From Gemmataceae bacterium (GTDB lineage Bacteria > Planctomycetota > Planctomycetia > Gemmatales > Gemmataceae): DNA of 53,415 nt. The stretch covers positions 1 to 53,415 of the forward strand of contig SHZY01000019.1 of the NCBI GenBank assembly GCA_009692065.1, given 5' to 3'. The stretch's first letter is position 1. Each line of letters opens with the position of its first letter. The translations under genes were made by a program, and so were the position numbers. The notes beneath the pieces are model-generated. The model worked only from the letters and a program-made list of their open reading frames with translations. It was not told the DNA's origin and did no database searches. Of this stretch, positions 1-7,988 are shown piece by piece.

Positions 1-205
1 CTTGCCTCCCAAACACCTGTTGAACCATTGCGCCTGTGACGAATGGGCGTGGCCGTTTGCCATACCTCGTCTCGGGGAAACAAAGCCATTCGGCCGAGAT
101 TCTCACCGACCAACAAGCTGAAAACTCGCTCCCTGCTTGTTTTCGAGCGAGGTTGAGTATTTTGGCCATACGGTATCGCGAGTCACCCCGATTCGACTTA
201 CGGCG

Positions 206-261
206 AACCGCCGAGAAATGGCAGCGACATTTGATCGCGCTATTCTTCGGCGGTTTTTTTT
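206..261 (+). terminator. Possible intrinsic terminator of an upstream gene
   Basis: A 9-bp stem (206-214 AACCGCCGA, 247-255 TCGGCGGTT) runs directly into eight T residues at 254-261. The 32-nt loop is long for a classical terminator. It would end transcription coming rightwards from a gene left of the window. I see no convincing coding region in 1-306, so this stem is the only element I can support there. Confidence 0.4.
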
Positions 262-306
262 CGTGCGCCAACCTGAGTCGCAATGCTTGGCGTTCGGGGC
301 CGACGA

Positions 307-1644
307 CTACTGCTTGATGTCGTAACAGAGTATCTGATCGTTGCCGCGCAGGTAAAGTCGGCCATGGTAGATGACGGGGTGCGGCCAGCCGTTGCCGCCG
401 ATTTGCGGGCGGAAGGAACTGAGCAGCTTGTAGCCGCTGGGCGTGGCTTCGACGAGGGCCAACTCGCCGCTTTCGTAGCGGAAGTAGAGGCGTCCGTCGG
501 CGTAGAGGACAGCCGCGGAGCCGCCGCCCGCGCCACGTTCCGGGCCCCAACTAAACTTTCCGGTCTTCCATTCCAGGCAGAAGGGAAGCCCCTGGTTGTG
601 GCCATGGCCGCCGTAGATGTAGTCACCGAGCATGACCATTCCGCCGTGATGGTTTTGCAGTTGGCCACCTTTAAGGAAATATTGCTCCTCGACTTTGGCG
701 CCGCCGGCGCCGTCGGGGGCGATCTTCAACAGGGCCGAGCCGGTGCCGTAGCCCGTGGAAGTGAAGACGAGATCGCCCTTGACGATCGGCGTCGGGATGT
801 TGGCGGTGCCGTTGGCGATTTTCTTGTAGCTCCAGAGAAACTTGCCGGTCTCGGCTTCGACACCGATGATGCCAAGCTGCGGTCCCATGAGGGTGATGTA
901 CTGCTTGATGCCGCCGACTTCGGTCTTGACGATGGAAGCGTAGCCGGCGCCGGCGCCGGTGGGAGCCTGACATTTCCAGTAGACATCGCCCGAGAGTTTG
1001 TTGAGCGCGACCATTACCGCATCCTTGCCGCCGGGCGTGCAGATTAGCTTGTCGCCGTCAATGGTGGGGGACTCGCTATAGTCCCAGCCGGACATCATGT
1101 TGCCGCCGAAATCTTTCTTGAACTCCTTCTTCCAAAGGAGCGTGCCGTCGCTGACCTTGAGACACGTGAGGATGCCCTGGCGTGTGACAGAGTAGACTCG
1201 CTCACCGTCAACAGTCGGGGTGCAGCGCGGGCCGTCGCCTTGAGCGGGACCGACCTTGGTCTTCCAGAGTTCCTTGCCGGTCTCGGCATCGATGCAGAAG
1301 ACGTAGCCGTCGCCGCGGCGTTCCGTTTTCTTGACGATCTTGTCCCCCTTCTTGACCTCGGTAACGAAGGGGACCGATTGATCGCCCATGGTGAAGATTT
1401 TGCCCTGAGTGATCGCCATGCTTGAGTAGGCAGTGCCGACCGACTGGCCGCCATTGACTTTGCGGGCATCCCAGAGGAGCTTTGGGCCTTCCTTGGGCCA
1501 TGATTTCAAGAGGCCTGTCTCGGCGGAGATGCCGTCACGCTGCGGGCCACGCCACTGCGGCCATTCAGCGGACTTGATGGGACCACCAGCGCCGGCGATT
1601 GCCGCGCAAAGGGAGAAGTATGAAACGTAGAAAAGGGTGCGCAT
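307..1644 (-). CDS. Secreted PQQ-like beta-propeller repeat protein
   Basis: The 445-residue protein starts with an N-terminal signal segment (MRTLFYVSYFSLCAAIAGAG) followed by the 'EWPQWRGPQRDG' opening that marks planctomycete PQQ-like (BamB-type) propellers. Repeated blades carry 'GKELWK', 'GTLLWKKEF' and 'GKFLWSYKK' strands. I chose the ATG at 1644, 15 codons inside the longest frame, because GGAG lies 7 nt upstream and the signal peptide begins there. The fold is usually a scaffold, or a quinoprotein-like protein whose cofactor is not assured; no substrate can be read from the sequence. It stands alone, with no same-strand partner close by. A relative with the same opening motif lies at 51837-53081. 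Confidence 0.85.
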   Translation of the reverse strand: MRTLFYVSYFSLCAAIAGAGGPIKSAEWPQWRGPQRDGISAETGLLKSWPKEGPKLLWDARKVNGGQSVGTAYSSMAITQGKIFTMGDQSVPFVTEVKKGDKIVKKTERRGDGYVFCIDAETGKELWKTKVGPAQGDGPRCTPTVDGERVYSVTRQGILTCLKVSDGTLLWKKEFKKDFGGNMMSGWDYSESPTIDGDKLICTPGGKDAVMVALNKLSGDVYWKCQAPTGAGAGYASIVKTEVGGIKQYITLMGPQLGIIGVEAETGKFLWSYKKIANGTANIPTPIVKGDLVFTSTGYGTGSALLKIAPDGAGGAKVEEQYFLKGGQLQNHHGGMVMLGDYIYGGHGHNQGLPFCLEWKTGKFSWGPERGAGGGSAAVLYADGRLYFRYESGELALVEATPSGYKLLSSFRPQIGGNGWPHPVIYHGRLYLRGNDQILCYDIKQ

Positions 1645-1909
1645 CAAAGAACTCCGAGAACGAGGCGGGCAGGTAGTAACTTGTATCACTCAGGCAGGAT
1701 CGTCGTGGGGACGACTACCGCTATCTAATGGAAAAAGCGGGGAAAGAGCAAGGGGAATTCGCCGAGCCGGGGGTTTGGGCTTGAGGAAATTTCTGAATAT
1801 TCTCTCAACTTTTGGCGGCAGCCGCACGATAACCTAACAGAGCCAGAAAATGCGGAAAAAACGGCAGACTTTTCCCGGATTGCCTCGGGATACAAGAAAG
1901 GCGAAAGCC

Positions 1910-2140
1910 ATGAATACGGCGGGCCGCAAAGGATTGATTCTGCTGGCGGGACTGGGCTTGGCCCTGTTGAGCGGGTGCCAGACCTACGTCATGGAGGCCG
2001 GTATCAACGTGCCGTCGGGAGGCTATCTTCGCCATACGCCGCAGTACTTCCCGCCTTCGGATCCGTTCTCGCTTCCCAAGGAATTGCGTAGCTTGGAGGA
2101 CGCGGCCAAGAAAGCCGCCGACGACCAGCGCCAGCAATAG
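1910..2140 (+). CDS. Small putative lipoprotein
   Basis: This 76-residue protein has a basic start (MNTAGRKG), a hydrophobic stretch and a lipobox ending LLSGC, so it should be lipid-anchored through Cys24. The mature part is about 50 residues, with a proline/tyrosine-rich segment (RHTPQYFPPSDPF) and a charged, helical C-terminus (LEDAAKKAADDQRQQ). I prefer the ATG at 1910 to the one at 1850 because the lipoprotein signal begins there and GAAAGG precedes it. I recognise no family. Downstream, a short GC stem (CGACGC/GCGTCG, 2152-2173) could act as a weak terminator before the next gene. Confidence 0.6.
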   Translation: MNTAGRKGLILLAGLGLALLSGCQTYVMEAGINVPSGGYLRHTPQYFPPSDPFSLPKELRSLEDAAKKAADDQRQQ

Positions 2141-2212
2141 CTTGTCGGTTAGCGACGCTTCGCAGAGGCGTCGGCAATTCTTGGATTAATTCAGGCCGGA
2201 CCAACAATTTGC

Positions 2213-2240
2213 TTGACATGCATAGGACGTCGTTTAATCT
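2213..2240 (+). promoter_or_regulatory. Candidate sigma70-type promoter for the TM2 gene
   Basis: A perfect TTGACA lies at 2213-2218, followed after 16 nt by TAATCT at 2235-2240, in an otherwise GC-rich genome. It sits about 54 nt before the start codon at 2294. The -10 match is only partial, and an alternative TTTAAT at 2233 would give a short spacer. Confidence 0.35.
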
Positions 2241-2293
2241 ACGTCTCCGTGTATCGTATTGCCGCAAGACACACGCCCTATGACAGGCACAAC

Positions 2294-2533
2294 ATGGCCG
2301 AGGAGAATGCTCCGAGCAGAATCGTGGTTGCCCTGTTGGCCATTTTTCTGGGCTGGCTGGGTATCCACAAATTCATGCTGGGCAACAGCACGGCCGGCAT
2401 CATCCATGTTGTGGCGACCCCCTGTTTCGGTATCGGCACGCTAATTGGTTTCATCGAAGGAATTCTCTACGCCCTGAAATCCGATGAGGAATTCCACCAA
2501 CTTTACGTTGTCGAAAAGAAAGCGTGGTTCTGA
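2294..2533 (+). CDS. TM2 domain-containing small membrane protein
   Basis: The 79-residue protein has two predicted membrane helices. The first (about residues 9-33) contains the TM2 signature 'FLGWLGIHKFMLGN' with its conserved Gly and His, and the second ends in 'GTLIGFIEGILYAL'. TM2 proteins are small membrane proteins of poorly known role. The start at 2294 gives the usual short N-terminus (MAEENAPSR); the longer frame from 2213 would translate the promoter region. The protein ends with a charged, probably cytoplasmic tail (SDEEFHQLYVVEKKAWF). The neighbours give no clear functional link. Confidence 0.8.
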   Translation: MAEENAPSRIVVALLAIFLGWLGIHKFMLGNSTAGIIHVVATPCFGIGTLIGFIEGILYALKSDEEFHQLYVVEKKAWF

Positions 2534-2859
2534 AGGGCCGCAGCGGCAAGCCCTTGCCGAAGCGTGAACGGACGACAGCCGACGTGATTGCTCCTTTTTT
2601 CAAGACGGACAATCACTCCCTTTTTGGTTGCACGGCGCTGGGTGATGGCGGTAGAATACCCTCATCGCTGGATGCCGTGCTCCGAGCGGTTCTTTGGGAC
2701 AACGAATGGGCGCCACGCTCCCCAAATCCATTGCGAGATTCTGCGGCGGAGGCTCCCCGTGGCAGGAAAAAAGAATAGATTATTAACAGCGGAATAAGGT
2801 CGTGCCGCTTCAAGCTAGGCCAATCTCGGAGAGAAACCCGCAAGGGTTGAGGTCAAATC
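2534..2859. other. Intergenic region without a supported gene
   Basis: This 326-bp stretch holds open frames with no recognisable protein. A compact hairpin (CGGCAAG at 2544-2550, CTTGCCG at 2553-2559) directly follows the TM2 gene and could end its transcript, although no T-run follows. The last 20 nt contain the ribosome binding site of the FHA gene (GAGG before 2860). Confidence 0.5.
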
Positions 2860-3480
2860 ATGAAAATCAGCTTGATGGTGCTTTCCGCCGGCTCAGCAGC
2901 TGGCAAATCGCTGCCCGTCAATGTGGCTCAGTTCATCATTGGCCGTGATCCCCAGTGCAATTTGCGTCCGGCCAGCGCCATGGTCAGCAAACGGCACTGC
3001 GCAGTGCTGGTCAAGGGTACGCAGGTGTTTGTGCGAGATTTCGACAGCACCAACGGCACTTTTCTCAACGACGAACAGGTCAAGGGAGAAGTTCCCGTCA
3101 CGGACGGCGATATTCTCAAGGTCGGTCCGTTGAGCTTTCAGGTGATGATCGATGGCAAGCAGGCGGTGATCAACCCCACGCCTACGCCGAAGCCCCGTGA
3201 AGCCGAGTTGAGCGACGAAGATGTGGCCGCAGCGTTGATGTCCATCGATTCCGAAAGTGGCGACGTCAGCATGGCCTCGCGGGAAACCGCCGAGGACGCC
3301 GTCCTGAGCGGCTCCACCATCATGGAACTCCCGGCGTTTGTGCAGCCCGGGGCGGAGCTGGCCACAGAAGAGAAGAAAAACGACGACAAGAAGACCGCCG
3401 GCAAGAAACATGCCCAGGGCGCCGCTCAGGATGCCGCCAAGGCGATCCTCGACAAGCTAAAACAGGGCCGACGTAAGTAA
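2860..3480 (+). CDS. FHA domain-containing protein
   Basis: Residues ~1-90 form a forkhead-associated domain that binds phosphothreonine peptides. The conserved GR (IIGRDPQCN), S-x-x-H (VSKRHC) and N-G-T (STNGTFLND) positions are all present. The remaining ~110 residues are acidic, then lysine-rich (KKNDDKKTAGKKHAQG), and look disordered or helical, so the protein is probably a soluble adaptor in Ser/Thr-kinase signalling, which is abundant in planctomycetes. No kinase or phosphatase gene lies nearby. GAGG precedes the ATG at a normal distance. mutY follows on the same strand across an 85-nt gap that holds an inverted repeat. Confidence 0.88.
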   Translation: MKISLMVLSAGSAAGKSLPVNVAQFIIGRDPQCNLRPASAMVSKRHCAVLVKGTQVFVRDFDSTNGTFLNDEQVKGEVPVTDGDILKVGPLSFQVMIDGKQAVINPTPTPKPREAELSDEDVAAALMSIDSESGDVSMASRETAEDAVLSGSTIMELPAFVQPGAELATEEKKNDDKKTAGKKHAQGAAQDAAKAILDKLKQGRRK

Positions 3481-3489
3481 CTGCTGGCC

Positions 3490-3548
3490 GTTTAGCGCCC
3501 GCGCGGCGAACACATTTACCAAAAATTTACATCCCACGGGCGCTAAAC
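3490..3548. repeat. Inverted repeat, GTTTAGCGCCCG family
   Basis: The arms are GTTTAGCGCCCG (3490-3501) and its exact complement at 3537-3548, around a 35-nt AT-richer loop. It lies between the FHA gene and mutY. The same arm recurs at 24577, 29379, and in altered form at 31061, 40415 and 46999. Confidence 0.8.
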
Positions 3549-3565
3549 TGCAAGCGGCGTCCGAA

Positions 3566-4678
3566 ATGGCCATTTCACCACTTCAACCTCAATCATTCTC
3601 GCGTCGGATTCTCACGTGGTTTCGTCGCCACGCCCGCTCCGTACCGTGGCGCGATGATCGCGATCCCTATCGCATCTGGATCAGCGAGGTCATGCTCCAG
3701 CAAACGCAAATGGCGACGGTGATCCCGTACTTCGATCGATTCCTGCGTCGCTTTCCGACGCTGACCGAACTTGCCCAGGCCGACGAGCAAGAAGTCCTCA
3801 GGCTCTGGGAAGGTCTCGGCTATTACCGCCGCGCCCGCGCGCTGTCGCAGTCCGCACGGCTGCTGCAGGAGGCCGGCCATGAGACGGTCCCGGATGATCC
3901 GGACCTGGTTGGATCGCTGCCTGGGTTTGGCCGCTATACGGTGAACGCCGTCCTCTCGCAAGCCTACGACCGCCGGCTGCCAATTCTTGAAGCGAACAGT
4001 GAACGCGTGTTGTGCAGACTGTACGGCATCCAACAAAATCCACGCGACTCGGCGGTGCGCGCTCAGCTTTGGAAACTTGCGGAATCGCTCTTGCCAAAGA
4101 AATCGGCGGGCGATTTCAACCAAGCCCTGATGGAATTAGGAGCCCTCGTCTGTACGCCGGCGCAGCCGAATTGTTCGGCCTGTCCGCTGCGGGTTCACTG
4201 CCAGGCGAAGGCGCAGAGTCGCCAGCATGAGATCCCGCTGCGTGCGAAGTCAACGGCAACGGTCGCGGTGGACGAGGTCGCCATCGTGGTGCAAAAACGT
4301 GGGGGGGTACTGCTCGTACAACGCTCCGACGAGGGACGCTGGGCCGGCATGTGGGAGTTTCCGCATCACCCGCTCGAAGAGAGGGAGTCGCACGAAGCGG
4401 CGGCAGGGCGGCTGCTGGCGGCATTAGGCTTGGAGTGCGATCAACTGAGCCCCCTCGCGTTGATTCAGCACAGCGTGACGCGGTTCCGGATCAGCATGAC
4501 TTGCCTGCAAGCGAGATATCGCCGCGGCGTGGTGCAAACCCCTGGCTACCAAAACTTCGCCTGGGTCTATGCCGATGAGCTACCGAATTACCCGCTCAGC
4601 GCGGCCCAGCGCCGGCTGGCACGGTGCTTGACGCAATCCGGTCGAGTGCCGATGCGCTCGCCCAAGACGAACGGCTAA
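3566..4678 (+). CDS. mutY: A/G-specific adenine glycosylase MutY
   Basis: MutY removes adenine mispaired with 8-oxoguanine. The 370 residues match the usual length. The N-terminal part has the catalytic-Glu motif 'ISEVMLQQTQMATVIPYF', the helix-hairpin-helix 'LPGFGRYTVNAVL', and an iron-sulfur loop with C-x6-C-x2-C-x5-C spacing (CTPAQPNCSACPLRVHC). The C-terminal NUDIX-like domain reads 8-oxoG and contains 'IQHSVTRFRISM'. In the block equivalent to E. coli 'PILDGNVKRV' the protein has 'PILEANSERV', so the catalytic Asp appears as Glu. All other landmarks are intact, so I still call it MutY. It is followed on the same strand by the thioredoxin-like gene after about 115 nt. Confidence 0.92.
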   Translation: MAISPLQPQSFSRRILTWFRRHARSVPWRDDRDPYRIWISEVMLQQTQMATVIPYFDRFLRRFPTLTELAQADEQEVLRLWEGLGYYRRARALSQSARLLQEAGHETVPDDPDLVGSLPGFGRYTVNAVLSQAYDRRLPILEANSERVLCRLYGIQQNPRDSAVRAQLWKLAESLLPKKSAGDFNQALMELGALVCTPAQPNCSACPLRVHCQAKAQSRQHEIPLRAKSTATVAVDEVAIVVQKRGGVLLVQRSDEGRWAGMWEFPHHPLEERESHEAAAGRLLAALGLECDQLSPLALIQHSVTRFRISMTCLQARYRRGVVQTPGYQNFAWVYADELPNYPLSAAQRRLARCLTQSGRVPMRSPKTNG

Positions 4679-4793
4679 ACGCAAGCTGCCCGTCTTGCCG
4701 ATCTTTGCGCCGCCGTCGCCCTTTTATCACCGGATTCCTGCTGACAAAACCGTTTTAGCACGCTATCGTGCCTCGCCTTGCGTGGGAGGCGTG

Positions 4794-5354
4794 GTGACGC
4801 GTCCGCTTGCTCTTTTGCTGTTACTTGCGCTGACTCTGGCGTTCCCGACCGCCGGCTGCACGCGCATGCGCCTGTTCAAACGCACGGAACCTGCCCGCAC
4901 GGCGGCAGCCGGACCGCAGGTTGGCTTCCCCGCGCCGGAGATCGACGGCGAGGATCTTTTTGGTGAACCTATCAAGCTGAGCGATTACCGCGGCCAGGTC
5001 GTCATGGTGACCTTCTGGGCCAGCTGGTGCAAACCATGCCGGGACCTGATTCCTCACGAACGCCAGCTTGCCGAACGCTTCAAAGACGCGCCCTTCGTCG
5101 TTCTCGGCGTCAATTTTGACGATGACATCGTGAAGGCACGCAGAGTTGTCTCCATCCACGGCATCGCCTGGCGAAATGTGCAGACGGGCGGCGATGATCA
5201 TTCGATCAAGAAACGCTGGCCGATTGAGGCGTTGCCGACGACCTATCTCATCGATGCCCAAGGGATCGTCCGCCATATTCGCGTAGGCGCCCCTGTCAGC
5301 CAGGAAGCCGTCCAGGCGCTGTTCCCCACGCTGGAAACAACACGGCGTGAATGA
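4794..5354 (+). CDS. TlpA-like thioredoxin-fold lipoprotein
   Basis: The protein is a membrane-anchored, extracytoplasmic disulfide oxidoreductase of the TlpA/ResA type. A hydrophobic signal with lipobox 'FPTAGC' is followed by 'GFPAPEIDGEDLFG' and the redox motif WASWCKPC (a CxxC). The conserved cis-Pro region is 'IEALPTTYLIDAQG'. Two adjacent GTG codons (4791, 4794) follow GGGAGG at 4784-4789; I chose 4794 for better spacing and about 186 residues. An in-frame TTG at 4695 would add a non-signal N-terminus and seems unlikely. It converges with purN, with only 2 nt between the two stop codons. Confidence 0.8.
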   Translation: MTRPLALLLLLALTLAFPTAGCTRMRLFKRTEPARTAAAGPQVGFPAPEIDGEDLFGEPIKLSDYRGQVVMVTFWASWCKPCRDLIPHERQLAERFKDAPFVVLGVNFDDDIVKARRVVSIHGIAWRNVQTGGDDHSIKKRWPIEALPTTYLIDAQGIVRHIRVGAPVSQEAVQALFPTLETTRRE

Positions 5355-5356
5355 GT

Positions 5357-5980
5357 CTACGGCAAGATGTGCACGCGGCGGCCTTCGATTTTCAATCGCT
5401 TTTCAGCAAACAACCGAATCGCCTCCGGATAAGCAGTGCACTCTTCGGCAAATACACGCGCGGCGAGCGTTTCTGGCGTATCGTCCTCCAGCACCGGCGC
5501 CGTGCGCTGCAGGATGATCGGCCCATGATCATATTGATTGTCGGCAAAGTGCACCGTGCAGCCGGTCACCTTGGCGCCGTACGCCAGCACCGCTTCGTGG
5601 ACGTGATGGCCATAAAATCCCTTGCCGCAAAACGCAGGGATCAGGGCAGGGTGGATGTTCATGACGCGGCCCAGAAACTCGTCCGGCACTTGCACGAGTT
5701 GCATGAATCCGCACAGACAGACGAGATCGACCTGAGCGTCACGGCATGCAGCGAAGATGCGGCGGCTGAATTCTTCAAGCGACCCGGCTTCCTTGCGTGA
5801 TATATGCAGGCCGGGGACTCCCATTGTGTTTGCTCGCTGCAACCCAAAGGCGTCGGCGTTGTTGGAGATGACGAGTACGATTCGCGCGGCAAGCTGGCCG
5901 ACCTGGCCAAGGTCGTACAAGTTTTGCAGCGTCGTGCCATTGCCGCTCAGGAGAACGGCGATGCGGATTGGTATTGCCAT
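5357..5980 (-). CDS. purN: Phosphoribosylglycinamide formyltransferase PurN
   Basis: PurN transfers a formyl group from 10-formyl-THF to GAR in purine synthesis (cytosolic). The 207 residues are the family length. Visible motifs are the nucleotide loop 'VLLSGNGTTLQNL', the catalytic Asn/His pair in 'MNIHPALIPAF', and the catalytic Asp in 'YDHGPIILQ'. I start at ATG 5980: the frame extends 33 codons further upstream, but those codons only translate the inverted repeat at 5996-6067. No clear ribosome binding site is seen; the repeat's inner edge is 15 nt from the start codon and could affect initiation. Confidence 0.92.
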   Translation of the reverse strand: MAIPIRIAVLLSGNGTTLQNLYDLGQVGQLAARIVLVISNNADAFGLQRANTMGVPGLHISRKEAGSLEEFSRRIFAACRDAQVDLVCLCGFMQLVQVPDEFLGRVMNIHPALIPAFCGKGFYGHHVHEAVLAYGAKVTGCTVHFADNQYDHGPIILQRTAPVLEDDTPETLAARVFAEECTAYPEAIRLFAEKRLKIEGRRVHILP

Positions 5981-5995
5981 GGGTCTTGTTGGTAG

Positions 5996-6067
5996 GGTGG
6001 GTCGAGCGCAGCGAGACCCACCGAGCAGTTGCAAGCCAAGGGTGGGTCTCGCTGCGCTCGACCCACC
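5996..6067. repeat. Perfect 27-bp inverted repeat with self-palindromic arms
   Basis: Arm 5996-6022 begins GGTGGGTCGAGCGC and is exactly complementary to arm 6041-6067, with an 18-nt loop. Within each arm the ends GGTGGGTC and GACCCACC also pair, so the element can fold either as one long hairpin or as two small ones. It lies between the uronate isomerase-like gene and purN, both on the minus strand. Its translation (WVERSETH / WVSLRSTH) is a peptide I associate with a dispersed repeat seen in many bacterial genomes. Confidence 0.9.
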
Positions 6068-6075
6068 TTGCGGGT

Positions 6076-7353
6076 TCACACCCCAAAAATTCGCTGCGAA
6101 TTCTCACGCAGCAGCAATCGGGCCAGGGCAATTGCCTGGGGTTCCGAATACACACCGGGCTTGACGAAATCGTCCGCAAGTATCTGTGCCAGGATGCGCC
6201 GGTACATATTGTACTTCGGCAGAATGAATTCCAGCTTGTACGCGTCGCTGTAATAGCCGATCTGCTTCGTCTTCGGCACCGCCTGCAAGCGCGCGCGTGA
6301 GTCGGGCACGATGTATGCGGGAATATTCGAGTACCACCAGTGCCCGTTGGTGACGACGTTCGGGAAAATCCAGCTATAGCTGACAAGTTCCTGATTTTGC
6401 ACGCTCGTCAACACCGAGATCGGGAACGTCACGTCAGGGAACGCATTGAATAGCTCCGCATACTGGATCAGGGACGTGCGTTGATCGAACAGATCCTGCC
6501 CCTGGTAAACGCCGCTGCGATAGACGCGACGGTTGACGCCGATCATCAGATCGAATGGCAGACCAAACTCCCGGCAATGCTCGGCAAGCATCCAGAAAAC
6601 GCCGCTGGCGCAGGTGCGTTTGGCGCCAACGTCCTCGGAACCGGTGACCAACTCGCCGAGCGCGAGGCCCAGATCGTAGCTCGAAACAGGTCGCGGCTCG
6701 AAATCGGGCGGCAGCGAGATGGCGCAGGCCTTGGCCCCCTTGTTGGTGAAATGCTGAAACAGCTTCCCCACGGCATCACGCAGTTGCCGATCGTCGATCG
6801 CGTCGATGCCCGTCGCCTTGGCGAGCCGTTCCCGCGTCGCAGGTTTGTCGAGATGGAAAACCAGGTCATCGGTCCTGAGGCACGGCACATAGCGACGGGT
6901 GTCGAAGCCGGTGAGCGGATCGTCGAAATCGTTTGTCAGAAAGATCTTCTCGACGTGCGAGCGCCGCAGTACCTGTTCTTCCCAATCAGGCTGAGCCATC
7001 TGCCGATCGGCAGCGTCGCAAAGGGCATCGCAGTCGTTGCCCGAGACGGATTGGCCCTGGAAGCCGAGGAAGGTTTGCGCGATCTCCAGAAACCAACTAT
7101 ATTGTGCTGTATTGTCGATCCGATCTAGATGCTCCAAAATGGCGCGAACGCGTTCGCGCGGCGGCACTTCCTTGCCCAACGGCTCCTGGCTCATGCCGGC
7201 GGAGTGGGCCAACTCTGTGTAGTAGTGGTAGCCGAGGATATCATCGAGGGATTTCGCCGCCGCCGCATGGGGGTTGATATGCGAATGCGGGTCAATGAGG
7301 GGAATTCGGCAAATCTCGGTGTAGAGATCGCGTGTCAAGCGGTCGGTGATCAT
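6076..7353 (-). CDS. uxaC: Glucuronate (uronate) isomerase-like amidohydrolase
   Basis: UxaC-type enzymes isomerise D-glucuronate/galacturonate to fructuronate/tagaturonate. The 425 residues carry the N-terminal metal motif 'IPLIDPHSHINP' (family: D-x-H-x-H), a 'FLTNDFDDPLTGFD' block matching the family's TDDP region, and a C-terminal 'GHWWYSNIPAYI' segment. This is somewhat shorter than E. coli UxaC (about 470), and overall similarity looks distant, so specificity could differ. The 2-keto-3-deoxygluconate kinase gene divergently placed at 7989 supports a role in uronate breakdown. No dehydrogenase or dehydratase for the intermediate steps is present in the window. Confidence 0.7.
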   Translation of the reverse strand: MITDRLTRDLYTEICRIPLIDPHSHINPHAAAAKSLDDILGYHYYTELAHSAGMSQEPLGKEVPPRERVRAILEHLDRIDNTAQYSWFLEIAQTFLGFQGQSVSGNDCDALCDAADRQMAQPDWEEQVLRRSHVEKIFLTNDFDDPLTGFDTRRYVPCLRTDDLVFHLDKPATRERLAKATGIDAIDDRQLRDAVGKLFQHFTNKGAKACAISLPPDFEPRPVSSYDLGLALGELVTGSEDVGAKRTCASGVFWMLAEHCREFGLPFDLMIGVNRRVYRSGVYQGQDLFDQRTSLIQYAELFNAFPDVTFPISVLTSVQNQELVSYSWIFPNVVTNGHWWYSNIPAYIVPDSRARLQAVPKTKQIGYYSDAYKLEFILPKYNMYRRILAQILADDFVKPGVYSEPQAIALARLLLRENSQRIFGV

Positions 7354-7603
7354 CGTCAGGTTCCGGTGAGCGGGCGAGCACTGAACGAGGCTCCTGTTGG
7401 CATTCTTACAATTTCGATTGTAAAAACCAACCCGCCGGCAGAACTTTCCAGTGCTGCGGCAGGCGCGCGAAAGGCACTACGAGAAACTTCGCTAGCTGCA
7501 AATCCTGATGTCGCTGGGAGTAACCGCCATCGCATGATTGCTGGCGGGCGCGATTTTGCGAATTGGCACGCGGGTTGCTTTATTCTATTTCGGCAAGAAA
7601 GAA

Positions 7604-7706
7604 CGACGAACCCTCCGGAACAGAGGGCCTTCCCCCAAGGCCAACGTTCGTCGCGAAGAGTTGCCAGGTTCCGCGACCCAAGGCCGAACCCCCGTCGGCC
7701 TTGGGT
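7604..7706. repeat. Multi-stem structured repeat region
   Basis: An outer stem (CGACGAAC 7604-7611 with GTTCGTCG 7646-7653) encloses two small hairpins, CCCTC/GAGGG (7611-7615, 7623-7627) and CCTT/AAGG (7628-7631, 7637-7640). A separate 12-bp hairpin follows (ACCCAAGGCCGA 7676-7687 with its complement at 7695-7706). The string CCCAAGGCC occurs in both parts. The region could be a decayed compound repeat or a structured RNA. Confidence 0.6.
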
Positions 7707-7820
7707 ATCCAACCCCCGCGGAAACGACCCCTTCCAATATCCCGTCGATCCCACTCACCCCAACCTCCGGTCACCGCGTTTCCCCTCACCCCAGGGGAGA
7801 CGCTCTTTTTTTGCGCGCAA

Positions 7821-7916
7821 ATTAGCAATTGACAATTAACAATTAGCAATTTCAGATTCCACCACGGGGCTTCTTCCCAATTTGCATTTGCTAATTGTTA
7901 ATTGTCAATTGCTAAT
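7821..7916. repeat. Perfect 29-bp AT-rich inverted repeat
   Basis: Arm 7821-7849 begins ATTAGCAATTGACAATTAAC and is exactly complementary to 7888-7916, with a 38-nt loop. The arms are about 76% AT in a GC-rich chromosome. The repeat lies 72 nt upstream of the KDG kinase start. Confidence 0.9.
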
Positions 7917-7988
7917 GCCCCCATCACGCCATGTGCGGCGTTTCCTACAATCCACCTAAGAGCCCAACCCAACCCACGGAGCGATACC

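Larger units (their letters stand above)
7354..7988. other. 635-bp divergent intergenic region with stacked stem-loops
   Basis: No coding region is supported. From 7604 onward the region is dominated by inverted repeats (7604-7706 and 7821-7916). A short tract near 7770-7805 (CCCCTCACCCCAGGGGAG) resembles one half of the GC-rich element found inside fmt and the TIGR01777 gene. Promoters for both flanking genes should lie here, but I cannot assign them. Confidence 0.55.

Noticed and set aside
2524-2778. 84-codon frame overlapping the end of the TM2 gene
   Set aside because: No ribosome binding site, no recognisable protein features, and a composition typical of non-coding sequence.
5996-6067. 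Inverted repeats interpreted purely as intrinsic terminators
   Set aside because: They lack T-runs and several lie in divergent promoter regions or inside coding sequences, so this cannot explain the whole set.
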